From: Malania oleifera
Lineage: Eukaryota; Streptophyta; Magnoliopsida; Santalales; Ximeniaceae
Assembly (NCBI RefSeq): GCF_029873635.1
Contig: NC_080419.1
Span: 80,212,931-80,276,930 of the forward strand
Direction: 5' to 3'
Length of the DNA stretch: 64,000 nucleotides
Under the pieces are notes generated by a model. That model searched no databases and was not told the DNA's origin. It was given only the letters and a program-made list of their open reading frames with translations. The stretch's first letter is position 1; every line of letters starts with the position of its first letter. The translations under genes were made by a program, and so were the position numbers. Shown here one piece after another: positions 11,381-23,225 of this stretch.

Positions 11381-13340
11381 TTAGTGGGGACCGAGGGAGC
11401 AACCAGATACCTCGGGGAACCATTCAATTGAATACAACTTCGGCCAGAGTATACTCTCTTACTCCAGTGGACGCTGAGCATGCAGGTAACGTGGTGACAG
11501 GTACCTTACTATTGCTTTTGAATAAAGTTTCTGTTTTGTTTGATTCAGGTGCAATCCATTCCTTTGTATCTATGAATTTTGTGGGATCGTGTGGGGTTGA
11601 GACTCGAGATACGAATGAGGTGTTATTTATTACTACGCCATCTGGGAGTGTATCTTCCTATAGGAAGATGTTGGTAGACTGCCCAGTGGAAATTCAGGGA
11701 AAGCGGCTACCGGCGAATCTTGTAGTATACGACATGTCGGGGTTTGATATCATTCTGGGGATGGATTGGTTGTTCTCCAATTATACTGTGATCAACTGTA
11801 GTAGGAAGGTAGTAGTTTTCAGACCTCCTGGGGAGCAGAAGTACGAGTTTGTAGGATCGTGTGTGCGTTCAGCGCCACAGATTCTGTCGACATTACAAGC
11901 GAGGAGGCTACTCTTGGATGGATGTCAGGGGTATTTAGCTTGTGTAGAGGAACTGCCGCGGGATGAGTTGAGACTCGAGGATATTCGGGTAATTAGCGAA
12001 TTCCCAGATGTGTTTCCAGATGATTTACCCGGTTTACCTCCAGATCGTGAGGTGGAGTTTGCGATAGAGTTGCTGCCTGATAAGGCACCGATCTCTAAAG
12101 CTCCGTACCGGATGGCTCTAGCAAAACTTCAGGAGTTGAAGGAGCAGTTGTAGGAATTACTGGACAGGGGACTCATTTGACCTAGTGTTTCGCCCTGGGG
12201 AGCTCCAATACTGTTTGTGAAGAAGAAGGATGGGTCGATGCGGATGTGCATTGATTACCGTGAGATTAATAAGGCAACTGTGAAGAATCGTTATCCTTTA
12301 CCTCGTATAGATGATCTCTTTGACCATTTGCAGGGGATGCGGGTCTTTTCGAAGATCGATTTGCGGTCAGGATATCATCAAGTGAGGGTTAGAGCGGAGG
12401 ATGTAGCGAAGACGGCTTTCCGAACCAGATATGGCCACTACGAGTTTTTGGTCATGCCTTTTGGGTTGACGAATGCTCCGGCAGTGTTCATGGATCTGAT
12501 GAATAGAGTTTTCTATGAGTACCTAGATCGATTCATAGTAGTATTCATTGATGATATTCTGGTGTACTCGAGGAGTACGGAAGAGCACGCGGGACATTTG
12601 AGGTTAGTGCTACAGATTCTATAGGAGAAGAAGCTGTATGCTAAGCTGAAGAAGTGTGAATTCTGGTTGAGTCAGATTGCATTTTTAGGCCATGTGGTTA
12701 CTGGGGGTGGTATATTAATTGACCCTAGCAAGATTGAGGTTGTGGTCGACTAGGTAAGGCCGAAGAATGTGCAAGAGGTTCGGAGTTTTCTGGGATTGGC
12801 GGGTTATTATCGTCGGTTCGTAGAGGGTTTCTCTAAACTGTCTGGACCTCTGACACGATTGACCAAGAAGGGAGTCCAGTTTGAGTGGACCAATGATTGC
12901 GAGCAGTGCTTTCAGGAGTTGAAGCACCGGCTGGTTACTGCTCTAGTGTTGACCATTTCTTCAGGGGATAATGGATTTGTGATTTATAGTGACGCATCTC
13001 TAAAGGGCTTGGGATGTGTGCTTATGCAGTAGGGTAAGGTTGTGGCATATGCTTATCGGCAATTGAAAGAGTATGAGAAGAATTACCCTACGCATGATCA
13101 GGAGTTGGCTGCTGTTGTATATGCACTGAAGATCTGGCGACACTATTTGTACGGGGTGCAGCATGAGATCTTCATTGACCATAAGAGCCTCAGGTATTTC
13201 TTCAGTGGCTTGAATTGATTAAAGACTACGATTGCACAATCAGTTATCACCCGGGGAAGGCTAATGTGGTAGCTGATGCGTTGAGTAGGAAGTTAGGGCC
13301 TACGACTGTATCTGCGGTTGTAACTCAGTGTCACATCTGA
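11371..13340 (+). pseudogene. gypsy protease, reverse transcriptase and RNase H
   Basis: The protease has VLFDSGAIHSFVS (11540-11575) with an intact DSG and the flap region FDIILGMDWL near 11742. Reverse transcriptase runs from about 12060 ([60 protein letters not shown]) to the catalytic FIDDILVYS near 12545. RNase H follows with [18 protein letters not shown] near 12975. Stops occur at about 12151, 12178, 12622, 12751 and 13030. Near 13200 a short deletion changes frame, after which [16 protein letters not shown] is read. The protein cannot be made in one piece. Confidence 0.9.
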
Positions 13341-13569
13341 CGGGATTTGGAGAGCTCGGGTATAGAGTTGGTGGTGGGTGATCATCAGGCTTATCTTGCT
13401 GGTTTGGTGGTCCAACCGATTTTGTTTGAGCGTATAAAAGCCGCGCAGGCTAGTGATGCAGAGTTGGCAAAGGTTATGGAAAAGGTACAACAGAGACTGA
13501 CTACAGAGTTTAACATCCATAAGGGAGGTGTGCTGAGGTTTGGGACCAGATTGTGTGTTCCGAAGATGA

Positions 13570-14886
13570 TGAAATCAGAAGGACAATTCTAGAGGAGGCA
13601 CATCGTTCTATGTTTACGGTACATCCTGGTAGTACGAAGATGTATCGGAACTTGCGTGAGACCTTCTGGTGGTCTGGTATGAAGAGGTAGATTGCTCAGT
13701 TCGTGAAGCAGTGTCTGACGTGTCAGTAAATGAAAGCTGAACATTAGAGGCCTGCAAGGCTGTTCTCGCTTTTGCCTATTTCAGTGTGGAAATGGGAGCA
13801 TATTTCCATGGATTTTGTGACCGGATTGCCACCAACGCTTCACGGGCAGAATGCTATCTGGGTGATCGTGGATAGATTAACAAAATCTGCTCATTTCATA
13901 TCGATGAAAGTTAGCTATCGTTTGAGTAGGCTAGCAGATTTGTATGTGCATGAGATTGTGAGAATGTACGGGATACCGGTGTCCATAGTATCAGATAGGG
14001 TCTAGAGGTTTACTTCCCGATTTTGGATGAATTTGCAGGAGGCATTGGGGACGAAGCTTACTTTCAGTACAGCGTTCCACCCCTAGACTGATGGACAGTC
14101 GAAGAGGACGATACAAATTTTGGAAGATATGTTGCGAGCTTGTGTGTTATACTTCGGTGGTAGCTGGATACAGTTTATGCCACTTGTGGAGTTTGCTTAT
14201 AACAACAGCTTCCAATCTAGTATCGGGTTGACATCGTTCGAGGCTTTGTATGGTCGGAGGTGTCGATCTCCTTTGTGTTGGGATGAGGTTGGTGAACGTC
14301 AGGTGTTAGGACCTGAACTTGTGCAGCAGGTGTCTGAGAAGGTGGGTTTGATTTGGGAGAGGATTAAATCAGCTCAGAGTCGGCAGAAAAGTTATGCAGA
14401 TGTTCGCCACCGTGAGTTAGAGTTTGAAGTGGGAGGTAAGATATTTCTGTGTATTGCTCCGATGAAAGGAGTGATGAGATTCGGCAGGAAAGGCAAGCTG
14501 AGCCCGAGGTATATCAGACCATTCGAAGTACTTGAGCGAGTGGGTCCGGTAGCCTACAGAGTTGCATTACCTCCAGCACTTTCGAGGGTCCATGATGTGT
14601 TTCACGTCTCCATGTTGAGGAGGTACATGTTGGATCCTTCACATGTGATTAGTTATGATGAGTTGGAAATTGGGGATACTTTAGCGTATGAGGAGATACC
14701 TGTTCAGGTTCTGGACCGTAAAGTTCAGAAGCTTCGTACCAGAGAGATACCATTAGTGAAGGTATTGTGGCGAAACCAACCAGAGAGATACCATTAGTGA
14801 AGGTATTGTGGCGAAACCATGAGGTTGAGGAAGCTTCTTGGGAACTGAAAACGGAAATACGCCAGAAGTATCCACAGTTATTTTGA
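13570..14886 (+). pseudogene. gypsy integrase with chromodomain-like C-terminus
   Basis: It inserts element cDNA into the host chromosome. The HHCC zinc finger is seen from about 13600 (HRSMFTVHPGSTK ... CLTCQ near 13725, stop-ridden). The catalytic triad follows: MDFVTGLP (Asp, near 13810), IVSDRV (Asp, near 13995) and ILEDML (Glu, near 14125). After the RRCRSPLCW block, the C-terminal part has VFHVSMLRRY and a chromodomain-like segment ending KYPQLF before the stop at 14884. A 41-bp tandem duplication at 14738-14819 shifts frame inside that segment. Stops near 13690, 13729, 13747, 14002 and 14085 also occur. Confidence 0.88.
14738..14819 (+). repeat. 41-bp perfect tandem duplication in integrase tail
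   Basis: The block starting accagagagataccatta and ending gcgaaacca occurs twice back to back (14738-14778 and 14779-14819). Since 41 is not a multiple of three, the frame is lost after the first copy. The second copy continues in the expected frame to the end of the protein. Confidence 0.92.
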
Positions 14887-15009
14887 GCACTTGTACATGA
14901 TCTTACTGTGGGTTAGGATAGGTGGTTAATCGTCGGGAGTGTGAGTATTGTGAACTCCTGAGACTGTTGTATATGTAACCACGGTATTCCTCCGCCATAA
15001 GTGAGGGTA

Positions 15010-15145
15010 TGTATGTGTATGTGTATGATGGGACTGTACTGTGATGATCGCCAATTCGCTCTTAAGTTGTGTCTAGGTGTATGTGTATGATGGGACTGTG
15101 CTATGATGATCGCCAGTTCGCTCTTGAGTTGTGTCTATGTATTTG
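15010..15145. repeat. 62-bp tandem duplication before 3' LTR
   Basis: gtgtatgatgggactgt and gatgatcgcca-t/g-ttcgctctt-a/g-agttgtgtct repeat with a 62-bp spacing between the integrase stop and the polypurine tract. Confidence 0.8.
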
Positions 15146-15202
15146 ATTGTATGTATGAATCTAGGAATAAGAGATGGCAAATTTCGAGGACGAAATTTTT
15201 GT

Positions 15203-15215
15203 AAGGAGGGGAGAT
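15203..15215 (+). other. gypsy polypurine tract
   Basis: aaggaggggagat lies immediately before the 3' LTR start at 15216. It is the normal primer for plus-strand synthesis. Confidence 0.8.
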
Positions 15216-15336
15216 TGTAAAAACCCAAAATGTGAAAATGATGGGTTTAAATATTAAGAGGGGCAAAATTGGAAAATTTTGGGTCAAGGGCTATAAAAGG
15301 AAATTTCTATTACTTCTTCATTAAGTAAACTCAATC

Positions 15337-15368
<32 letters not shown>

Positions 15369-16827
15369 AAACTCTCTCTTTCTCTCTAGAATTCTTCGCC
15401 GATCTTTGACGGAATCGAAAAACAAAAGCTACCACGAGGATTGTGGAAGGATTCTCTACAACTTCTACGGCTCAGAATCTCATTTCGGAGATTTTCGGGT
15501 TTCAGCGTAAAATTGAGGTAAGGCTCGGTTTTTAATTTTGATCCAGTAGTTTTGTAGGTATCAGTCTTGTGAGTATATTATGTACTATGATTTGTAGGTT
15601 TTGAAACTCGGTTTGCTGTTTAGGGACCTTGGAGTTCGGGATTTGCTTACGGGGTTAAGGTAAGGGGAACTATGTTTATATTGGTTATTTTTGAAATCGG
15701 ACTCTGTGGAACTATGGTCCACGGTCCTGTGTGTGTTTTGGCTACTCATTTGGGGGGATCTAACGGGGAAAACTATGAGTTTTTCATTATTACAGTTTTG
15801 GGAAAAAGGTGGGCGACAGGCTGAATCCCAGGTTTTGTTGAAAACCGAGTATATATGTGATTTATACTGTGATATTGGGATGACCGTGCCTTGACTTTGT
15901 TTAAAATGTATTTATTTGGAAAATCATGATTTAGATTACCAAATGAGTGTGGTTTGTTTGGTTATATGAGCATGCATGTGTGTGTGATATGTTGAAGTGC
16001 TAGTAGGAACGCGGTTCCAAAATTGTTCCAGGTACTGAGAGTGGCTGGCTCTATATCCGAGGGCGTGAGCCTATTCCGACAGATCAGGCCGAAGGGTGTG
16101 GATCCACCAGTTAGCGCCGGTACGATGCCATGGGAGTCGAGGACTAGCCATGTGCCGGTGGCGCCATGCTTCACGGGTTGACTACGGGCCAACGTCGGAA
16201 TGCTGGACCGGCTTCGGGCCGATAGGTGTAACGACATCTGGTTACTGATCATGTGTGTGTATTGTTACGGGGCTGTGTATAAATGGTCGTCGTGTGCGTG
16301 CGTGTGTGCACTGTGTAAATTAGTACTGGATTGCATTCAACTGCTTGTATGTTATGTCATGATAACACTCAAATGTCACACACCGATATAACCTATGTTC
16401 TTCCTTACTGAGAGGTGTCTCACCCCTACGGTACGTACATTTTTACAGGTCTTTCGAGTAACCGGAACTAGGGTCTTGGTGTAGGGAGCGTAGTGGCCGG
16501 TGTACTGCGTTAGTGCTTGGGTAAGTGCTAGGACTGTAGTTTTGTTGGGTTGCCATTTTGAGTTGTATTTAGGCACCCAATTTGTACGTTTTGTTAGAAC
16601 CATGTTCTGCTCTTGTATAGACTCTGGTATGATACTGCATATATTAATATAGAATGACTTTTTCCACTGCGTATATGATTATGATTGGATGTGTTTAGGG
16701 TGCCTGGGAACCCACGGGGTTAGACCCTCATCCAGTGTACTATATCTGTGATGATTTATATGATACATGGACAGGTTAGGTTACAATTTTCACCCCCGGG
16801 TCCCATTTTCAGGTTTGGGGCGTGACA
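15216..16827 (+). mobile_element. gypsy 3' LTR, full length (1612 bp)
   Basis: It begins tgtaaaaacccaaaatgtg and ends ggggcgtgaca, followed by the target duplication tttaa. It contains a TATA box tataaaag at 15292-15299, a CT microsatellite near 15340-15370 and the gtgtctcacccct block near 16417. Comparison with the 5' LTR shows a shared start and a shared tail (cacccccgggtcccattt). Confidence 0.9.
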
Positions 16828-16960
16828 TTTAAAGACGCTTTCCTTACCTGTGAAGAGATTTTTGCTGCATTCAATTACACAAACGACATCATCCTTTTAC
16901 ATCCTCAACATAGAATCATTGCTAAAATCAAAACCCACTATTATCCTTGGTAGCTACATA
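16828..16960. other. flank right of the gypsy element, nothing recognised
   Basis: It starts with the right target duplication tttaa and joins logically to the sequence left of 9825. I see no gene or element signature. Confidence 0.5.
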
Positions 16961-18651
16961 ATCATGTTTTATATGTTTTGATGATATTAACCTATTTGTT
17001 GTTCCTACTGTTTTCCTATCTTTGCATATCAAGTTTAATATAGATACAAGTGACAAATATATGAGGTACTAGATCAAAGGTAAAGAGGACCGAGTAGACG
17101 TCGAGTAGGAAAGATCGAATGGACACTCACTCAAAAGACTCAAGCACATCAAAGGAAGCTTAATGTATAATTATATGCAAAGGGGAGTGTTTGAGGTAGG
17201 AATCATTGTAACTCTTGTGGTTTTGTTTCATGCATGATTTTTGAGTAAGAGTTAAGCAATAATGCACATGCATATTAGGACACATAAGCTTTTAGGATTT
17301 CATAAAGTCACAAACTCAACTTTCATAGTTTTCAAAGATAATACAAAGAGTTTGTCAAAAGAATCCTAAACGCAAAATATGTCTGCATGCGGGACAAGTT
17401 TTTAACATCCTAGTTTTATAAACATTTTCATACTTAGTCCCAGTTTGGTTAAAATATGTTTTATGTCCTAAAGCCTCAAGAAAGTCAAGTATATTTTTAT
17501 TAAAAGACATACTACGTATATAATATATCAAAATGATAAACAAGATATCTTATATTCAAAGAGAATTTCATAAGGACAAGTTTTAAATTATATTAGTGTT
17601 ATAATCTTTTACAAAGTTAGTCCTGGTTGGGTTTAAAACGTCAATTATGTACCTCTCAAATTTCCTAAACACCTTTTGGTATTTGAGGCATAACTTTTGC
17701 TATAAAAGTATAAAAAAGATGATCTTGGTGTCTATGGAAAGTTAAGAAAAAATTCCACAACTTTCATGTTGATGACTTTTTTCTGATTTGGGGCACTCGT
17801 TGACAATTGGGTGCAATTCGTCGACGACTTCAAACAGAATGTTTGCGATCTCAGGCAGAATGTTAATAGTTGATGAATGGGGGCCATTAGTCGACGAATG
17901 GGGGCCAATAGTCGACAATTGACATTGGGATTCACTCCCCAACGACTATAAATGACTAGTTTTCAATTTAAACATATAATATATCACCTTAACGACCATA
18001 AAATGGCTAGTAGCCTATTTTGCCTATAAATATAAGTCCATAGACTTGTTTAGTAATGGTTTTGGTGATTTTATAAGTTTTTAGTGAAAAATATTTTTGA
18101 ATACAAAACCTTAGCACTTTGCATATTAGTTTATATTCACAAGTGCTCAATTCTCTCTTGCTCACTAGTCTTGTTTGATTCATTCCTTGAGGAATGGTGT
18201 GAGGTTTGTTTTGTATTTGATATTAGCTCATTTGACGAGCACTGTGTTGTATACCAATTATCTTGTAAAGGTTCTTTGTGAACCATTTGTTGTAAGGTTC
18301 TTAGTGAGCTGTTTGGTAAAGGCTCTTAGTGAGTACGGTAGGGATTTGTTCTCAAGTGTGGGGATTTATTCCCGAGTGTAAGGCTTCTCCTCCGGTGAAG
18401 GAGTTCCTTAGTGGATTTGGCAATCCTTGAGTTGGTCTCAAGGTGTGGACGTAGACTTGGTGCCGAACCACATTAAAATACTGGTGTCAAACTTTCTCTC
18501 CCTATACTCTTTAATTTTTGTCTTATGCTTGTTTTACATTTCATATATTGTGGTTTAATTGCTTGCATCTTGCCAATACTTTTATTTTGTAGAGAAAGTA
18601 GTAAATATGCAAAAGAGTCCATTCACCCCCCTCTAACTCTATTGACTTCCA
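16961..18651 (+). mobile_element. copia-type LTR, probably solo
   Basis: The left part has tgttttgatgatattaacc, matching the ttttgatgataac motif found just inside other LTR starts in this window. A TATA-like tataaatat lies near 18025. The right part ends with attcacccccctctaactc, the common 3' end text of SIRE-like copia LTRs (compare ccaattcaccccctcttggg near 54439). Several gtcgacgaa/gtcgacaat words occur at 17800-17930. No primer site or pol follows. The exact ends and target duplication are not established. Confidence 0.5.
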
Positions 18652-19058
18652 GGACGGGACATTTTTCACCGACAATGTTATTCCCTGTAGAAGGCATTTT
18701 GATGCCCTCATTGGATCTCAAGTAGGGCTTTTCAACATCCTCACTCATAATATTTAAATGAATCTTGGTCATAGCATTCTCAGGTATATGTTTAAATGCT
18801 TCAAATCCCCTTCCGGGTATTTGTGATCTGTTTCCAATGGCCTTGACTATGGCACAACGACCCACATGCATTTAGATTGTCCTGTGCTTTAGTCCGACAA
18901 CAATCTATAAGAGGAGAGCTTCATTCTTTCCACCAAGACATGACCTTTTGCATGGACTAGATGGTATATTATCTAATGCATCACCACTAGCATCCTCTGG
19001 TGCCTCCTGTTTGACTACCTTGAGCGATCATTGTTATAATTTTATATGTTTTTTTTTA
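18652..19058. other. unassigned stretch
   Basis: It holds an 82-codon minus-strand frame (18623-18871) rich in polar residues, which I do not recognise. Its start overlaps the LTR end, so I do not call it a gene. It could be part of the retroelement relic continuing to 20.3 kb. Confidence 0.35.
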
Positions 19059-19830
19059 TTACTTTTATGATGGATGCATGTTTATTTTAGATTTTTTATT
19101 ATCTCTGGGCTATGTATAATTCGTTAACATTTTTGAATTATTTGAATATCTAGATTGTTGTTTTGGAGTGTTTTGATTTGGGATGAAAATGCCGAGGTAC
19201 CTTGTAATTTAAGATTTGTGCATAAATTCATAATTTTGATTTTTTATGGGTGCATGTGTCGTAGAAATAGTTTTAGGATTGCAGCTTTTTATTGATTGAT
19301 TGTTGATTGAGAGCAATATTGCATTTTTGATATAGACTTAGCATGTAAATTTGGGCATTCTTATGTAATTTCAATAGACATTTTCATTTTATATTATTTA
19401 TTTGAGCAAGATTGCATATTGATCTGTTAAGTATAATCAAAAACATTTTGAGTTGGTTAATTTAAGTACCCTTAATTAATGAATCTAGAGCATATTGATC
19501 ATGTATATCTTGTCAAAGTTGGTGATGTTGAGAATATTTGAATGAAGATTATTTCAAAATTTTGAGATGATTATCGTAGATAATGAATATTTTGATGTTT
19601 TGAAAGTTGAACTTTTTGGAAAATAAAATACTTTGGCTCAAACTTGATTTTCAAATTTGTGGTTAAAATTGCAAAACTCATACCCCCACCTTTTCTTTAT
19701 GATATTGAAAAAGGAGGATGTATATTTCAAAGCATGTCACATGCTGAATTGAATCTATTTCTTGAAACATACACTTGAACATGTAAAAATTCATTATACT
19801 TGAAGCATTTTGGCATAATTTTAATAAGGA
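19059..19830. repeat. 772-bp repeat, near-identical to 44519-45279
   Basis: From ttacttttatgatgga to aattttaataagga this matches the segment right after the helicase gene, with only scattered differences and short indels. The text has no open frame. Blocks such as gatattgaaaaaggagga, and the following aaaaggggagca near 19870, look like the untranslated region after pol in SIRE-like copia elements, but this is an inference. Confidence 0.8.
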
Positions 19831-20625
19831 CATGTTTGACCTTCATTGAAAATCATTTTAAAATTGAAAAGGGGAGCATTTTGAAAAATTGTTACAATTC
19901 ATATCTTCAACCCTCGCTTTATTACGTCGAGAGGGAAGATGAAAAAAAATATAAACTTGTGTGAGTGTGCAAATTGAAATAAATACTAAACTATATTTCA
20001 TTGAATATCTCTATCTACTTGATGAGTGTGCAAATTAAAAGATATGCTTAATGGTACTTAATTGAATATCTTTGTTCACTTTACTAGTTTATTCATATTT
20101 TTTGAAAATAGTTTGTCATCATAAAAAATGGGATATTGTTAGTCCCCAAGGTTTCATTAACTGTGAAAAAAAAATAAAAAATTGAAAGATATACTTAATG
20201 GTACTTTAGTGAATATCTCTCTATTCATGTTACTAGTTTATTCGTATTTTTTGAAAATAGTTTGTCATCATAAAAAAATGGGATATTGTTAGTCCTCAAG
20301 GTTTCATTAACTGTGTTTTGATGATAACGAACTATTTTGGTTTAATGACTTTGTATTTAAAGTTGTGATTATACATGTTAATTCATTTATATAAAGATTT
20401 CAGAGAATATTAGAAGATTTAATTTCTCATTGATCTATATTATTTTTTCCCTCAACTGACGCGTTCTTTATTGTGTAGCTATTATAATATTAAACACATG
20501 ATACTAATGAACTAAAATTGAAGAAATTACAGACAAATGAGGCTATTCGAGGCTTGCACCTTAGGACGATCAATAAGTCTAGGCAGCAGTTGGAGGTAGT
20601 TGGTTGGCCTTAGTAGCTAGCCAAC
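19831..20625. mobile_element. copia-like 3' internal and LTR-start fragments, duplicated
   Basis: A block of about 140 bp is repeated: agatat-g/a-cttaatggtact, tttgaaaatagtttgtcatc, gggatattgttagtcc-c/t-caaggtttcattaactgtg appears at 20035-20165 and 20185-20317. The second copy continues into ttttgatgataacgaac, the motif seen just inside several LTR starts here. It resembles a polypurine-like stretch followed by an LTR start, tandemly duplicated. No coding sequence is visible. Confidence 0.5.
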
Positions 20626-22620
20626 TAGACCAGACAAAATGGATAAAAATCCTTTAATCAGAACCGCATCCGACCCATTTGCTAAACAAGTCGAATATGA
20701 TTTTTTATTTTTATATCCGTTCCCTTAGCGGGTTGAGTCGGGTTTATCTGGCGAATATCCGCCAACCCGCTTACATTAGCAACCTAGGAAAGCCCAACAG
20801 GCTAAGCCAAAGTCCAAAGACTCCAAACCCAGCCAGCCTAGTGAGCCCACAGCCCAAGTGCCCACGGCCGCACGGCCCACACGCCCCAATCGCCCCCTCC
20901 CACTCCAATCCCAGGCCAACCGGCCCAACCCTAAATCCCTAATCACCTAATGCCCGCAGCCCAATTCAATTCGAGCCCTAGCTGCCTGCTGCCCTGTTCG
21001 ATTCTTAATTTGAGCGTGACGAACGTCTCTGCCCAGAGAGCCAACACGATAGGAGAGAGTGACTTAGTGAGAGACCCTTCATTCTGGCCTTCTTCGACCC
21101 TTCGAAGCCCTCTGGCCTTCGTGAGTTGGTCTTCCACACTGCGAACCAGCAGGAGCCCTTCGCGAGTTCATCGTGGACGTTTTCAAACCAGAAGGAGCTC
21201 CTCGCAAGCTCGTCTTTGAGCGTTTGTGAGTTCATTTGCGTCGAAGTTCGAATTTGTAAGTATGCTTCTTCTTCTTCTTCTTCTTCTACAAATCTGCTTT
21301 TTGCTTTCCATGTTCATCAGTTTTTTAGTATGTTTAGCAGCATTGTTTGGGATTTTCACTTTTTGTTTTAACCTTAATGATGGGGAGCTTGAGGAACTCT
21401 CTCACGTGGTTCTTGGATTCTTCTTGTTATTACCATTGTGGGGATTTTAGGATTCGTGTTTGGATAATTATGGTGTTTTCTCTTGTAAATGATTCTGTAC
21501 TCACCTGAACACATCTTATCATTTTTTTCATCTTGCCAATAAATTGTGGAGAGCTAAAGTTCCTTCAAAGTAAAGGTGTTGTGTAGATCACCATTCTTAA
21601 TAGGGTTAACACCAATGATTTGTTGTAGCCTTGCAGGTTGAGAGACCTTATTAGGCTTTATGTTCAGATGTTTGCGTCATGTGTAGCTATGGTAATAAGG
21701 ACCGTGCTCATTTATTCTCAGTTCTGTGGCTTGGTGTCTTTGGAACAAGATTTTTGGCCTGTTGGGAAGTGTTATGGGTGCCCTTATTCTTTGGAGGATT
21801 TCTTGGTGGTTGAATTTAGAGATTTTGGAAGGCGTGGAATTCTACTTTCATTGTTATTTTGGTTATTTGGTGCCCAGATTTTTTGAGACCATGGGTCTTC
21901 TATGGACTTGATTTGGGACTGGATGCTCAATAAAGATGTTTTGGCATTACTGGTGTTGCTGGGACCGCTCAAACCTAGTTTGGGCGGTCTTCTTGTATTA
22001 GCATTTTCTATTTCTTTTCTTCTCTTAAAAAATTTCACTTTTTACAATATCATGTTTCGTTACATGTTTGTTAAAATGTCCAAGTGGTGATTAGTCTCTA
22101 TTTTTTTGTCATCTAGCCTCCTGGTCAACTGGAAAACAAAGGCAATTTATTACTAATATTATTCTATATTCTAAATATAAATCCATTTTCTCTTTAAAAA
22201 TTTAAGCTAGTAATGCTATTGGAATTGTTTTTTTGGCTTTCTCTGCTCTGTTAAATGGAGCCAAAGGTCTTATTTTGAAGAATCCTCAATTTGAAATGTC
22301 ATCATTTAGGCATTTCCATGGGCATAAAGGCAATGTGCCTTTTGAGTGCAAAATTTTTAAGTGGAACTAAAGATCTTATTTTGAAGAATTCACCTGTTGG
22401 AACATCATGTTTTCTTGAATGAAGCTTGTTAAAATGCATAAGTGACAAATTATTCTTTAGAATTGGCATTGTTGTGCCTTTTGATTGCGAAATTTTTAGA
22501 AATTTCTTGGGACTAATTTATTATGTTTGAGTTTAAGTTTCTATTTTGAGTTGGATTGGGACTAATTTATTATGTTTTATTGTTTACAGTTTTACTTGCA
22601 TGAGTCGGATATGGATTTGA
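20626..22620 (+). mobile_element. non-autonomous relative of the 4278-8938 hAT element
   Basis: The left end tagaccagacaaaatggat matches the hAT inverted repeat. The next 140 bp (aaatcctttaatcagaa ... gcgaatatccgccaaccc) parallel 4290-4442. Near 22535-22600 the text gagttggattgggactaatt ... ttttacttgcatga parallels 8587-8642. The transposase is absent. Instead the interior holds a C-rich stretch and a gagttcgtc minisatellite also seen at 25.5 and 46.2 kb. The right inverted repeat is missing or diverged, and I find no target duplication. Confidence 0.65.
21060..21250. repeat. ttcgcgagttcgtc minisatellite, copy 1
   Basis: Variants of cttcg-c/t-gagtt-c/g-gtctt and cgaaccagcaggagc alternate at roughly 50-60 bp. 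Closely similar arrays lie at 25480-25830 and 46120-46470. Short frames crossing it on both strands are by-products of the repeat. Confidence 0.7.
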
Positions 22621-23079
22621 ATTTGTTTACGTGATAGTCCATAACAATTTATACGACTGGATTCACAGTTGGTCTACTTCACATTCAAAGTATTATCTTT
22701 ATTATTAATTAAAGAAGATAATTTTTAATTATGTTTTTATCTCAATTATCTTTTCTAAATTACCCGCAACTTATAAGTTACAATGAAAATATTTTACAAA
22801 TTATGGACATATAAATAATTTAATAAATTTTTATTTAAAATCATTTTTAATTTCTATTATCTTTTCAACTACTTGATTACGTCTTAAATATAAAAAGTAA
22901 AAAATAGGCACACATTTAAAGTTTAAATAAATATTTTAAACAATCATTATTTCCACATAATTTCACAGATTATGTATATTCTAATATAATCAATTTCAAT
23001 TTTTTTTAAAGAAATTCAAGAAAAGTCATTTAAAAAAAAAATTAAATTTATAAAATGTAGTGTAACAAAATCTAATATG
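22621..23079. other. intergenic DNA upstream of helicase
   Basis: AT-rich sequence with no gene or recognised element. It forms the proximal upstream region of the helicase gene. Confidence 0.6.
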
Positions 23080-23088
23080 TATATAAAT
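23080..23088 (+). promoter_or_regulatory. candidate TATA box of helicase gene
   Basis: tatataaat lies 138 bp upstream of the chosen ATG at 23226. Initiation usually falls about 30 bp downstream, near 23110, which would leave the in-frame ATG at 23100 outside the transcript. Confidence 0.45.
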
Positions 23089-23225
23089 ACCTATCAAAAA
23101 TGTTGCAGAAGAAGCATGTGTGTGCCGCTAGTTCAAACTTTGATTTTGATTTAGGTTTTCTTGTAACCCAGGTCCCTGACGCAAAGCACCTACACAAAGC
23201 TAAGCAACGCTTCACAGTGACTGCC

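Larger units (their letters stand above)
9830..16827 (+). mobile_element. complete Ty3/gypsy (Del/Tekay-type) LTR retrotransposon
   Basis: The 6998-bp element is bounded by tg...ca-type LTRs and perfect 5-bp target duplications tttaa at 9825-9829 and 16828-16832. The order is 5' LTR (shortened), primer site, gag with zinc knuckle, protease, reverse transcriptase, RNase H, integrase with a C-terminal chromodomain-like tail, polypurine tract and 3' LTR. RT before integrase is the gypsy order, and the PVQVLDRKVQKLRTREIPLVKVLW tail type is typical of the Del/Tekay chromovirus group. Many internal stops and frame changes make it non-autonomous now. Confidence 0.92.

Noticed and set aside
10903..11481. 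192-codon minus-strand open frame
   Set aside because: It lies antisense to gypsy gag/protease, whose plus-strand motifs are clear. The minus frame has no recognisable domain.
19059..19830. Evidence for a tandem duplicate of the helicase gene
   Set aside because: Only the sequence after the helicase stop is shared. No helicase exon occurs near 19 kb, and the text looks like retroelement 3' sequence.
20679..21371. Several overlapping short frames on both strands
   Set aside because: They cross the C-rich stretch and minisatellite of a non-autonomous hAT relative, and repeated sequence explains the open frames.
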